From Myxococcales bacterium (GTDB lineage: Bacteria > Myxococcota_A > Polyangia > Palsa-1104 > JAEUJZ01): 64,000 bases of DNA. This document shows positions 26,946 to 35,759 of the stretch, piece after piece. Location of the stretch: NCBI GenBank assembly GCA_016794505.1, contig JAEUJZ010000139.1, positions 1 to 64,000 of the forward strand, read 5' to 3'. The position numbers were made by a program, and so were the translations under genes. The notes under the pieces are model-generated. The model had not been told where the DNA came from and made no database searches. It was given only the letters and a program-made list of their open reading frames with translations. How positions within the stretch are numbered: position 1 is the stretch's first letter; the number at the start of each line of letters is the position of its first letter.

Positions 26946-29900
26946 TTACAGCTCGATGACACTGAGCGTACGATTGGTGCTGCCCGCGGTGTTGTTCAAG
27001 CCGCAGTACAGCGTGGTGCCGCTGGCGGTGGCATCGCGGTACCACTGCACTTTGATGGTGTGCGATCCCGCGGTCACGGTGGTGATGGCGTGCATTGTGA
27101 CGTCGCGCCGCTGGTATCCCGAGGTGGGCCACTCTTGCATGTTGGTATAGACGACGCTGCCATCGACCAAGATCAGGAACACGGCGCGTGAGTTGGACAC
27201 GTCGATGGCCACGGCGCCCAGCGTGGCCAGGACCAAGATGGGTCCGGCGGCAAAGGTCGCCGTGATGGACAGGCCGGACATGTCTTCGGCAGTAGTCTTG
27301 GTCGTCGAGATCGCATCCGTCTTGGTGACCGTATTGCGGATGTTGCTGCTCTTGCTGGTGCCACTGATGCTGACATCCCCAGCGACGGTCAAGTCGTTCC
27401 CGATCGCGACCTTCTTGGTGTTGCTCCACGTCAGCGCCACCGCTTGATAAGACTCAAACGATGCGTTGTCGCTGGACAGCGTGCCGCTGCGACCATTGCC
27501 TGAGTTGTCGCGGATGCTGCTGCCGCTTGCATCATCCATGGGCCACGATGCAGCGAGGCTGCTGGTGCTGACGACGCACGTGTTGTCGTAGCGATCCGCG
27601 ATCTCCTCGGCGCTCAAGGCGCGACGCCAGATGCGCACATTCGCCAGCTTGCCCTGAAGATAGCCGTCGTTGGTCCAGTTGCTGCGGCCGAGATAGCAAT
27701 AGTTGCGCTTGGTGCTGCCGGGTAGCGTGACTGTACCGGTGGTCGTGAAGCTGACCGAGGAGCCGTTCTTGTACATCTTCACGTTGCCCGATGAGTCAAC
27801 CGTGGCGGCGAGGTGCATCCAGCTTCCGGTGGACAAGACATCGCTGGCATCGCAGTAGAACCCAGACGTGCTGTTGTAATAGACATTGAGACGCAGCGTC
27901 GTACTGGTCCCTTTCTGACATAGGATGACGTTGTCCGTGCCGGCGCCGTTGCCAAAGTCGATGATGCGCGCGTAGCTGTTGCTGAGGCTGCTCAGGTACA
28001 CCCAGGCTTCCAGGGTCAGACCCGACGAGAAGTCATCGGTCATGGCGGGCATTACCGCGTGGCCGTTGGTACCAGCCAGCACGAGCGCGCCTTCGACGCC
28101 TGCCACTGGACACCGCACGCTGCCGAGTGCGCCACCGCTGTACCCGTGGAGGACGGGGCCGTTCACGTTGCTGCCTGCAAACGGGCGGCCACCATTGGAG
28201 AGTCCGAGTCCATGGTTGTGATCACCCGTGCCCCCCAAATAGATGCTGTTGGTCTGCAGCCACGTGCGGCCAAACAGCGCAAGCTGGCCGTGAAGGCGGA
28301 CGCCACTTGTGTAGTCTCCAGCGTAGTTGATGCTCAGCGAATCGCTGCCGTCGTGGACGAGGGCGCGACGTGTCGAGCCGCTGCGCCCACCGCGCCGGCT
28401 GCTGTTGTCCAGGTTGAGGTCGGTGCCACTGATCGTGACAAAGCTCTGCAGATAGCTGGCGCCCGCGACTACCAAGGCGCCTTGCAGGTTGCTCTGTCCG
28501 CTGACTGAAAGAGTGCTGCTGAGCGAAGTGGCTCCTGTGACAGCGAGAGTGCTACTGAGCGCCGTGGCTCCCATGACAGTCAAGGTTCCACCGAGAGCGG
28601 CCGTGCTCGATGTGCTGAGCGTAGCGAGGCTGCTGCTGCCGCTCACCGTCAGCGCGCCCGTGACCTTGGCGTCCGCTGCAGCCGTGAGCAGACCATAGAC
28701 CGTCATTGTCTGTGCCGCGCTGGATGTGCCAACGGTCAGAGCACCACCTGTGATGGCTGCTCCTGCCTTCAAGGAAGTGGCGCCGTTTACGGTGAGCGTG
28801 CTGCTGAGTGATGCCGCTCCGCTTACGGACAAGGTGTTGTTGAGGGTGCTCGCGCCCGTGGTTGTCAGCGTTCCCCCGACGCTGACATTGTTCGATGTGC
28901 TGACTGTGTCGAGCAGCGTCGCGCCGACCACGGTCAGCGCACCGCCAACGCTTGCGTTGGCTGTAGTCGCCAGCGTGCCGTTGATGGCAAGGGCTTGGTT
29001 TGCGGTGGCTGTGCCGACGGTGACAGTGCCTCCGGTGAACGTGGCGCCGGCTGCGCCGCTGACCAGGCCGTACACCACAAGGGGCTGCGCTGATCCGGCT
29101 GCACCGACGGTAAGACCGCCACCTGCGATCGTGGCGCCCGCCGAGGTCGCAAGCGATCCATAGACCGTGACAGACTGTGCGGCCGTGGTGGTACCGACGG
29201 TAAGTCCACCACCTGTGATCGTGGCACCTGCTTGCGCCAGCAGGGCGCTGCCTGTGATCGTTGCTCCGGCGTTGAGCTTGACCGCGCCGTTGGCCGTGAG
29301 CGTCTGTCCGCTGGGAACCGCAAGTCCGGCGTTGGCATTCAGCGTCGAGCCGCTGACCGTTGCCCCGGCATTCAAGCTGACTCCGCCGTTCGCGGTGAGG
29401 CTCTGTCCGCTGGGAACTGTGAGTCCGCCATTGGCGTTCAGCGTCCCACCGGCAACCGTGGCACCCGAGTTCAAGCTGACTGTGCCGTTGGCGATGAGGC
29501 TCTGTCCGGTTGCCACGGTCAGGCCGGCATTTGCATTGAGCGCACTGCCAGTGATGGTGGCTCCCGACTTCAGGCTGACGCTGCCCTCGACCGTTAGGCT
29601 CTGCCCAGACGGCACCTGGATTCCTGCCGCAGCGTTTAGCGTGCCACCTGAGATCGTGGCACCCGCTGCCAAAGTGACCGTGCCCAGAGTGGTTAAGGTC
29701 TGACCGGCCGGAACCGTGAGCCCACCGGCTGCCTGCAGCATGCCGCCAGAGACGGTTGCACCGGCATTGAGATTGACCGCGCCATTCACCGTCAAGGTCT
29801 GTCCAGAAGGGACGTTCAGTCCGGCGTTGGCCTGAAGCGTGCCACCCGAGACGGTGGCTCCGGCATAGAAGTTCACCGTGCCGCTTGCGGCGAGCGTCTG

Positions 29901-30551
29901 CCCGGCGGGAACTTGAAGACCCCCGTTGGCGTTTAGCGTACCTCCTGAGACGCTGGCTCCCGCACCCAGGTTGACTGTACCGCTGGCCTGAAGAGTCTGT
30001 CCGGCCGGAATTAGGAGTCCGGCGTTAGCCTGCAGGATCCCACCACTGACCGTTGCTCCGCCGCTTAGCTGCGTACTTCCGTTGTTGGTGAAGGACTGTC
30101 CGGCAGGAATTGTGACTCCACCGCTTGGCGAAAGAAGACCGCTGATATTCACCGCCCCTGCCACGGCCAGCTTGTACCCAGACGGCGTCACGGTGCCAAT
30201 GCCGACGCTGCCAGAGTCCTGATCGACAAAGAGGCATGCGTTGGCGGTTCCTGAACCATTCCCAATTCCCAAACCACGACCCACGGTATGCGATGCACTG
30301 GTGGTGCCGGGAAGCAGACTGATGACAAAGTTCGGAGACTGCGATGAGAAGCTGTCGTACAGATGCACGATCGGGCGGTCGCCGCTCGACTGTGCTTCGA
30401 TACTAAGCGGCGCATCGGCTGACTTGGTTAGCCCATCGTCTTTGTGATTGAGCACTCCGTCGATGAGGTCGCGGAAGTTGCTCTCCGTCGGAACTGCGTT
30501 CTTGATGAAGTATGCTTTGAGCTCCGTACGGCTCTTCTTGGTGATATCCAT
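26946..30551 (-). CDS. Repeat-rich tail fibre with LamG domain
   Basis: A 1,201-aa protein in the Afp13 (host-recognition fibre) position. Residues 1-135 look like a baseplate anchor (MDITKKSRTELKAYFIKN, then GSVGIGTVTPSGYKL as in many trimeric phage fibres). Residues 141-437 hold nine 33-residue repeats of the type GLTVPSGQSLTANGTVSLN followed by GATVSGGTL. Residues about 440-700 carry degenerate shorter repeats (GALTVSGSSSLATLS). A LamG/concanavalin-like lectin domain spans about 822-990, including LEAWVYLSSLSNSYARIIDF and KLANVRIWRRALSAEEI. A separate beta domain (about 1,090-1,201) may be the receptor-binding tip. The start at 30,551 was chosen over one 57 bases upstream because fibre homology begins there. 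The repeats should form a long trimeric beta shaft. Confidence 0.78.
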   Translation of the reverse strand: MDITKKSRTELKAYFIKNAVPTESNFRDLIDGVLNHKDDGLTKSADAPLSIEAQSSGDRPIVHLYDSFSSQSPNFVISLLPGTTSASHTVGRGLGIGNGSGTANACLFVDQDSGSVGIGTVTPSGYKLAVAGAVNISGLLSPSGGVTIPAGQSFTNNGSTQLSGGATVSGGILQANAGLLIPAGQTLQASGTVNLGAGASVSGGTLNANGGLQVPAGQTLAASGTVNFYAGATVSGGTLQANAGLNVPSGQTLTVNGAVNLNAGATVSGGMLQAAGGLTVPAGQTLTTLGTVTLAAGATISGGTLNAAAGIQVPSGQSLTVEGSVSLKSGATITGSALNANAGLTVATGQSLIANGTVSLNSGATVAGGTLNANGGLTVPSGQSLTANGGVSLNAGATVSGSTLNANAGLAVPSGQTLTANGAVKLNAGATITGSALLAQAGATITGGGLTVGTTTAAQSVTVYGSLATSAGATIAGGGLTVGAAGSAQPLVVYGLVSGAAGATFTGGTVTVGTATANQALAINGTLATTANASVGGALTVVGATLLDTVSTSNNVSVGGTLTTTGASTLNNTLSVSGAASLSSTLTVNGATSLKAGAAITGGALTVGTSSAAQTMTVYGLLTAAADAKVTGALTVSGSSSLATLSTSSTAALGGTLTVMGATALSSTLAVTGATSLSSTLSVSGQSNLQGALVVAGASYLQSFVTISGTDLNLDNSSRRGGRSGSTRRALVHDGSDSLSINYAGDYTSGVRLHGQLALFGRTWLQTNSIYLGGTGDHNHGLGLSNGGRPFAGSNVNGPVLHGYSGGALGSVRCPVAGVEGALVLAGTNGHAVMPAMTDDFSSGLTLEAWVYLSSLSNSYARIIDFGNGAGTDNVILCQKGTSTTLRLNVYYNSTSGFYCDASDVLSTGSWMHLAATVDSSGNVKMYKNGSSVSFTTTGTVTLPGSTKRNYCYLGRSNWTNDGYLQGKLANVRIWRRALSAEEIADRYDNTCVVSTSSLAASWPMDDASGSSIRDNSGNGRSGTLSSDNASFESYQAVALTWSNTKKVAIGNDLTVAGDVSISGTSKSSNIRNTVTKTDAISTTKTTAEDMSGLSITATFAAGPILVLATLGAVAIDVSNSRAVFLILVDGSVVYTNMQEWPTSGYQRRDVTMHAITTVTAGSHTIKVQWYRDATASGTTLYCGLNNTAGSTNRTLSVIEL
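29241..30131 (-). repeat. Nine 99-bp coding repeats in the fibre gene
   Basis: The nine 33-codon units of the fibre shaft are diverged but clearly related at DNA level, for example recurring GCACCNGC-type stretches and CAGAC/CAGAG-GT boundaries. Unit number can change by recombination without shifting the frame, which would alter fibre length. Confidence 0.7.
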
Positions 30552-30621
30552 GATGGCCCCCGCCTTCTCGTTCCTATGTTCAGCGCTGTGCGATCCAGTG
30601 CTGCGCAAGGAAAAAACAGAC

Positions 30622-33600
30622 TCATCCTTCGGAGACGATGAAGTCGAACTCCAGTTTCATAAAGTCGATGCCGGTCACTAGGTTTTCGGCATATGTCGCG
30701 CCACTCAGCACGTCGATGACGTGCTGCCGAGCTGCCACCAGGACGGCATCGGGACGCTCGGTAGAGACGGCGTACCCTTCGCCATCCTGATCGTTTGGCC
30801 GCGGCACAGGCCGGAACACCACGCCGTCTTCGCTGCGAAAGAGCTTGATGCCCGCGACGTAGTCGACAAAGGGAAGTCGATCAACGAAGTCGACGATACG
30901 ACTGGCGTAGATCTTGCCGCCCAGTGCAATGTCTGCCCCTTCCTCATACGCCCACGGCGACAGGAAACGATTCAGCGCTTCGTTGAGCTGATCTTTGTAA
31001 TACGCTTCGTTTCCGTCGCTGCGGAAGCGCACTCCCAAACGGACGCGCACTGCCACATAGTGCGCATTGCGCACGTCGACTTCAGCACAGGAAGGCGCGC
31101 GAGCCTGCAGATACTCGCGCACTTCGGCGAGCAAGTTGGCTGGCGCTTTGGGGGCGAAGGGCTCAAAGGGCAGCTTGTTGCGGACGTTGGGAATCACGAT
31201 CAAGGTCACGCGCCCTGGCTGCTTGGGACTGGCCGGAATGCACTTTACTTTGTGCAGATCGGGAAAGCGCTGCAGCGCTAGACGCTCATAGTCCCACGGC
31301 GTTACGGCGCGTCCTTTGTGGCGCAGACGCTCGCTGACTCGCAGCGCCCAGGTCGCGTCACTCTCGGCCATGCGCCCACCATACGAGGTATACGGCTGCC
31401 GCAAGCCTGCGATGCCGGGCTGCGCTTTTTCAAGCTGCGCGATGCTTCCTGCGGGCAGCGGCTCGCGAAAGTGATCCGGTGCATTGCCGCGATCGACAAA
31501 CGTCGCCGAGACCGCCTGCGTGTGCATGCCCACGATGTCGCAGACCGAGCCCGTGTCGCGAGCCAGCGAAGCGCGAATCCAGTACAGCGCGTCGCGCATC
31601 CGCGTGCTGGGCTCCGCGGCAGGCAGAGCGAGCTCTACGATTCCCGAGCTGCGCAGGCTGCGCGTCGTGTCGAGCACGATATGGCGATCCAAAGGCAGCC
31701 AGCGATCCCCCGATAGATAGCTCCAACGAACGTCCTTCTGTGGCAGATCGGGATCTGCGCTGCCTTCTGCGACCTGCACAAAGATCGATACGTTCTGTGG
31801 TGCTTGCAGATCCTGCAGCCCCAGATACAGCTCGCCATCGTTGTCATAGCGTGGCAGGAACGGCAGGCCGAGATCTGGATCGCGCTCGGCTTCGCTGTCG
31901 CAGAAGCCAAACGGGTGAATGTGATAGACGCGATGCAGGCTGCGCTCCCTGCGCTCGCTCTCGAAGCGCAGCTCTAGCGAGGCACGATATCCCACCGTCA
32001 GGCTCTTGAGCTTCGGTGTATAGGGCGGGCGGACCAGATAGTCCGCGGCGTTCAAGGCGCCCCCTTGTGCCGCTGCGACGGCCAGGGCCACGGCCTTGCT
32101 GCTGGCGACGATGGGATAGTTGGCGTGCTGAAAGTCGGGGGCATTCAGCTCCAGCGCGAAGAAGCGATTCCACGTCAGCAGATCCTCTTCAGGTGGCTCG
32201 GTGTCGGCTAAGGCGGCGGCGGCCTGTGTCTGATTCAGTTTGGGTGTTGGTCCACTTCGGAACGAAACCGGAACAGTTCCGGTATTCCCAAACAGTGGAA
32301 CTGACGCATGCATCGTCGTCTCGCGCGAGCGATCGATGACACAGAGTCGCGCGGAAAAGCTGTCTGAGCTGCTGAGCCCATACGCTGCATAGTGCGTGCT
32401 CAGGCTCGCTGGGGCTCCCATCCACTGCATATTTAGCTGCACATGATCGAGGTCTTTGGCGACGATCTCGGGGTGTCCCAGAAGCAGGCGTGAGCCCACG
32501 GCAGGCTGACTGCCAAACGGCTCAAAGGGCTTCTTGACGTCGAGGATGCTCTCGTCATTTTGCGCCTGCACACTGCACAGGCCGCTGACATCCACTTGCA
32601 GATGTGCGGCCAGCACGCGCAGCCCAGCAAGCTCGGGATAGCTCGCCCGATGCTGTCCCAACGTGGCGTCAAAGATCGGGCGCAGCATCAAGCGCAAGAC
32701 AGGGTAGGGGCTCTCGATTCCGGCGGAATCGCCGGGCAAGGGCGCCACCGCATCCGCAGTCTCGGTCAGCGTACAGACAAGCTGCAGCGCCTGGCAGTCG
32801 CTGGCTGGCTGTGTGCCGGTCAAGGTCGAGTAGGAATCGCTTCGCGGAGCCGCAAGCGCACAGGGGATGAAGCCGCGCGCAGTGCTGATCTCGCAGCACA
32901 CTGCAAGCTCGCCATTGCGTACGAAGAGATCAGAAAGCGGCGCAGCGCTGGCCGAGAATCCCAAGGTCAGCGTGATCGTGCGATTCCCCTCGCCCAGAAA
33001 AAGGAGTGGGGAGCTGATCGCCCAGCCCAAGACCGGGTCGGGAGCCGGGCTGGCCGTGTATCTCGGGCGGGCTGCGCCGAACGGGGCAAAGCGAGGCGTG
33101 CCCTTGGGGCTGTGCGCAGCATCGCCAAGTCGCACGGTCGTCGCATCGTCCGCGGGATACAGATTCAGCCACTCCGTTTGCTCGGCAGGAGCTTCTCCGA
33201 TTCGGCTCCGCCAGGCGAGCTCTAGCAGCGCATAGATGCGTTCCCAATTCCCCGCGTCTGCCAACGTCGGCAGCTTGTCCGCGTTGCTTTGTCCGATGTG
33301 TGGCGCCACGCGATCGAGTGCGGTGGCGTCTTCCGCAGACGATGAGGGCTCGCCCAGGACATGACGGATCAGATCGACCAGCCGGGCCGGGGGTGTCGCT
33401 TCGCGCAGACTGCGCAGTGCGGACCGTCGCTGCTTGCGCTGCTTCTCTTGGTGCGCCTCTTCCAGCAGGGGATAGATCGGGTCCCACGCATCCAGTGGCC
33501 TGGCGACGACCTCGTCGATGACCAGCGCAAACAGATCAGCCGGCAGGCAGAACGCGTCTTCGGTTTGGCGGACGCGTGCGACATAGGCATCAAAGCGCGC

Positions 33601-34881
33601 CTGCGTCACCGACGTAGCCGCAAGCAATTGATCGAAAAAGGAATCGACGTGGGTAGCTGCAAGAGAATACCCCTGGTCATTCCGTTTTCTCGCCCCAGCC
33701 TGCTGCAGGATGAGGTTGATCTCGCGCCATTCTGTATCGAACGTGCGCTTGAGCTGCATCATCGTCAGGAAGTCCGCACGGTCGTGAAAATAGAGCTTCT
33801 CGCCGATGAAGGCCTGCACATCGCTGCGCCCACGCTGGTCGTACAGATCGTCGACGCTTTCGATCTCGGGCAGCGTACTCAGATCAACGAGACCAACGGC
33901 CAAGGTCAGATTTCCCAAGAAGTCCTGCGAGCTGCGATCGAGCGAAAACATCGCCCCGCCGCGCTTGGCTCGGCCGGCGATCTCTAGCTTTTCGTTGATG
34001 CCATCCCACTCAGCCGGGGCCGGCGGTCGTCGGGCTAGGCGTGCCGTCAGATCGCGCAAAATCGGAATCGGCAGGAAGGTCTGTGCTTCATCCTGGCGAA
34101 GCGCATCGCGCAGCGCAACCAGGGCAGAAAAAGTCACGGGTCGATCTTCAGAAAAGAAAGGAATGCGATCGCCCAGCGCGATGCGAAACAGAAGCTCGCA
34201 AGAGCGCTCTTTGTCATTTTCGTGACGCAGTGGCGCCTGGCGCAGCGTGGTGCGTCGGCAGTCGATATACAGCGAGCGCAGCCGCGCAAGCTGGGCGCGG
34301 GTGACCAAAAGATCGCGATCGGTGGCATAGCTGCGATCGACACCTTGCGAATCGGCTCCAGCGCGAAGCAGGGTTCCGGCGGGCAGCAGCACAGATCGCA
34401 CACCGCGTGCGAGATCGACGATGACGTTCACGCGATCGGGGACCGATGGCTTGGGCGAAAAGCCCAAGTACTGTCGATAGTAGTAGTCCAAGTGACGCGC
34501 GGTCAGTCCATTCAGAGACTGTCGCGTTCGATCGAGAAGCTGAAGAAACGTCAGAAACAGAGTGAAGTGTGGCCGGAAGAGATCCGGAGCCGTTGCCGGC
34601 GAGAACTGGCTGGGATTGGCAATGAATGCAGCAACCTGATCGAGATCAAGTGTCTTCGGAATGAAGGCGCTGAAGTCCCCTGCCGGCTGATTGTTCTCAT
34701 CGAAGTAGCGAAGCTCTTTGCCGTACGCGCGGGCGAAAGCCAGCGCATCCACAAGGCTGCGCTCATCGATCGCGACGTATCCAGGGTGAAGGGCCGGCAG
34801 CGCGCGGTCAGCCTGGCTGGTTCCGTCGCGCTCGACGGCAGCAGGAGATCTGGGTTGGTTTGGCACTCCGGGTCCCGCCAC
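30622..34881 (-). CDS. eCIS baseplate J-like protein (Afp11 position)
   Basis: A 1,419-aa baseplate wedge protein. The N-terminal part contains FLTFLQLLDRTRQSLNGLTA, HLDYYYRQYLGFSPKPSVPD and RVNVIVDLARGVRSVLLPAG, a pattern typical of large eCIS and type VI-like baseplate proteins. The C-terminal ~250 residues have the gp47/J signature: a linker leading to MAESDATWALRVSERLRHKG and RAVTPWDYERLALQRFP. Strands such as GRVTLIVIPN and a helical end (DQLNEALNRFLSPWAYEEG) complete it. The GTG start has AGGAG six bases upstream and lies one base after the previous stop. Together with the 1,165-aa protein it should form the heterodimeric wedge. Confidence 0.85.
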   Translation of the reverse strand: MAGPGVPNQPRSPAAVERDGTSQADRALPALHPGYVAIDERSLVDALAFARAYGKELRYFDENNQPAGDFSAFIPKTLDLDQVAAFIANPSQFSPATAPDLFRPHFTLFLTFLQLLDRTRQSLNGLTARHLDYYYRQYLGFSPKPSVPDRVNVIVDLARGVRSVLLPAGTLLRAGADSQGVDRSYATDRDLLVTRAQLARLRSLYIDCRRTTLRQAPLRHENDKERSCELLFRIALGDRIPFFSEDRPVTFSALVALRDALRQDEAQTFLPIPILRDLTARLARRPPAPAEWDGINEKLEIAGRAKRGGAMFSLDRSSQDFLGNLTLAVGLVDLSTLPEIESVDDLYDQRGRSDVQAFIGEKLYFHDRADFLTMMQLKRTFDTEWREINLILQQAGARKRNDQGYSLAATHVDSFFDQLLAATSVTQARFDAYVARVRQTEDAFCLPADLFALVIDEVVARPLDAWDPIYPLLEEAHQEKQRKQRRSALRSLREATPPARLVDLIRHVLGEPSSSAEDATALDRVAPHIGQSNADKLPTLADAGNWERIYALLELAWRSRIGEAPAEQTEWLNLYPADDATTVRLGDAAHSPKGTPRFAPFGAARPRYTASPAPDPVLGWAISSPLLFLGEGNRTITLTLGFSASAAPLSDLFVRNGELAVCCEISTARGFIPCALAAPRSDSYSTLTGTQPASDCQALQLVCTLTETADAVAPLPGDSAGIESPYPVLRLMLRPIFDATLGQHRASYPELAGLRVLAAHLQVDVSGLCSVQAQNDESILDVKKPFEPFGSQPAVGSRLLLGHPEIVAKDLDHVQLNMQWMGAPASLSTHYAAYGLSSSDSFSARLCVIDRSRETTMHASVPLFGNTGTVPVSFRSGPTPKLNQTQAAAALADTEPPEEDLLTWNRFFALELNAPDFQHANYPIVASSKAVALAVAAAQGGALNAADYLVRPPYTPKLKSLTVGYRASLELRFESERRERSLHRVYHIHPFGFCDSEAERDPDLGLPFLPRYDNDGELYLGLQDLQAPQNVSIFVQVAEGSADPDLPQKDVRWSYLSGDRWLPLDRHIVLDTTRSLRSSGIVELALPAAEPSTRMRDALYWIRASLARDTGSVCDIVGMHTQAVSATFVDRGNAPDHFREPLPAGSIAQLEKAQPGIAGLRQPYTSYGGRMAESDATWALRVSERLRHKGRAVTPWDYERLALQRFPDLHKVKCIPASPKQPGRVTLIVIPNVRNKLPFEPFAPKAPANLLAEVREYLQARAPSCAEVDVRNAHYVAVRVRLGVRFRSDGNEAYYKDQLNEALNRFLSPWAYEEGADIALGGKIYASRIVDFVDRLPFVDYVAGIKLFRSEDGVVFRPVPRPNDQDGEGYAVSTERPDAVLVAARQHVIDVLSGATYAENLVTGIDFMKLEFDFIVSEG

Positions 34882-34882
34882 G

Positions 34883-35317
34883 TCACGCTCCTGTAAACTT
34901 CCGGTTGGTCGTGCTGAACATCCCTTGACCGAAGTATTCGGTGGTGGGGTCAGGAATCGGTGATCCGGGGCCCGGAGGGGGCTGCTTCGCAGGGGTCTGC
35001 ACCGAGAAAACGGCGCTGAACAGGTTCCCTTTTAGCAGGACCGCCTTCTGTCCGGTCCGGGTCTTTCTGGCTTTCTGGTTTGAGGCCAGAGAGTCGATCT
35101 TCACCGTTCCCTTTCCCGGAATGCAGTACTGCGACGTGAGATAGCCGCAGTTTGCGACTTCGACGCTCTCTTCATCGCCGACAACGCAGATCTTTTTTCC
35201 GTTGAGCGTCCCTGGGCCACTGCCCTTCAGCTTGCCCGATGGCCCCCAGACCATGGCCTGACCGAACATCAGCAGAAAAAGGACTTTGTCCCCATCGACC
35301 AAAATGAAGTCGGACAT
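34883..35317 (-). CDS. Candidate spike-tip protein (Afp10 position)
   Basis: A 144-aa small protein starting MSDFILVDGDKVLFLLMFG and containing GPGTLNGKKICVVGDEESV. The central strands (YLTSQYCIPGKGTVKIDSLA) are rich in glycine and beta residues. A C-terminal proline-rich linker precedes FGQGMFSTTNRKFTG. Its position between gp25-type wedge and J-type genes is where eCIS clusters encode a PAAR spike tip. I do not see the PAAR repeats or the zinc-binding histidine/cysteine pattern, so it may be a non-classical tip or a plug. It overlaps neither neighbour but is spaced by 1 and 7 bp. Confidence 0.6.
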   Translation of the reverse strand: MSDFILVDGDKVLFLLMFGQAMVWGPSGKLKGSGPGTLNGKKICVVGDEESVEVANCGYLTSQYCIPGKGTVKIDSLASNQKARKTRTGQKAVLLKGNLFSAVFSVQTPAKQPPPGPGSPIPDPTTEYFGQGMFSTTNRKFTGA

Positions 35318-35324
35318 CCCAGTG

Positions 35325-35741
35325 CTACGGACCCGGCTGGGTCGCCTCCAGCAGGTAGTACGGGAAGACCATGTTGAAGCGCGAGTTGGTGCTGCGGACC
35401 AGATAGGTCAAGCGGATCAACAGCCGACCAGCTTTTGGATCGGCATCACGAACGTCGATCGTCTCTAGCTGGATGCGCGGCTCAAATTCCAGTACCGCGT
35501 CGGTGATGTGGCGCTTGAGCTTGTTCAGCAGGCGCTGATCCACTTCTTCAAAAAGGAAGCTCGGCAGATCGCAGCCGAACTGGTCGAGCAGGACCCGCTC
35601 GCCGGGGGCCGTCCCTAGAATGATACGCAGGCTCTGTTCGATGTCTTCTGGTCCCGACACCATATCGACGCTGGATCCTCCCGCACCGAAGGCAGGCGGG
35701 AACGCCCAGCCGCAGCCCAGAAATGAGGAATCACTCGACAT
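35325..35741 (-). CDS. gp25-like baseplate wedge protein (Afp9)
   Basis: A 138-aa homologue of T4 gp25/TssE-type proteins. The core carries GPEDIEQSLRIILGTAPGER, VLLDQFGCDLPSFLFEEVDQ and a helix NKLKRHITDAVLEFEPRI, the order typical of the family. The first ~25 residues (MSSDSSFLGCGWAFPPAFG) precede the domain. The start at 35,741 is preferred to one four codons upstream. gp25 links the inner wedge to the sheath and triggers contraction. It is 18 bp downstream of the spike gene. Confidence 0.88.
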   Translation of the reverse strand: MSSDSSFLGCGWAFPPAFGAGGSSVDMVSGPEDIEQSLRIILGTAPGERVLLDQFGCDLPSFLFEEVDQRLLNKLKRHITDAVLEFEPRIQLETIDVRDADPKAGRLLIRLTYLVRSTNSRFNMVFPYYLLEATQPGP

Positions 35742-35759
35742 GAGGCACCGCACGGGTCT

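Noticed and set aside
29241..30131. Regular DNA repeats resembling a CRISPR-like array
   Set aside because: The 99-bp units are in-frame coding repeats without unique spacers and no cas genes are nearby.
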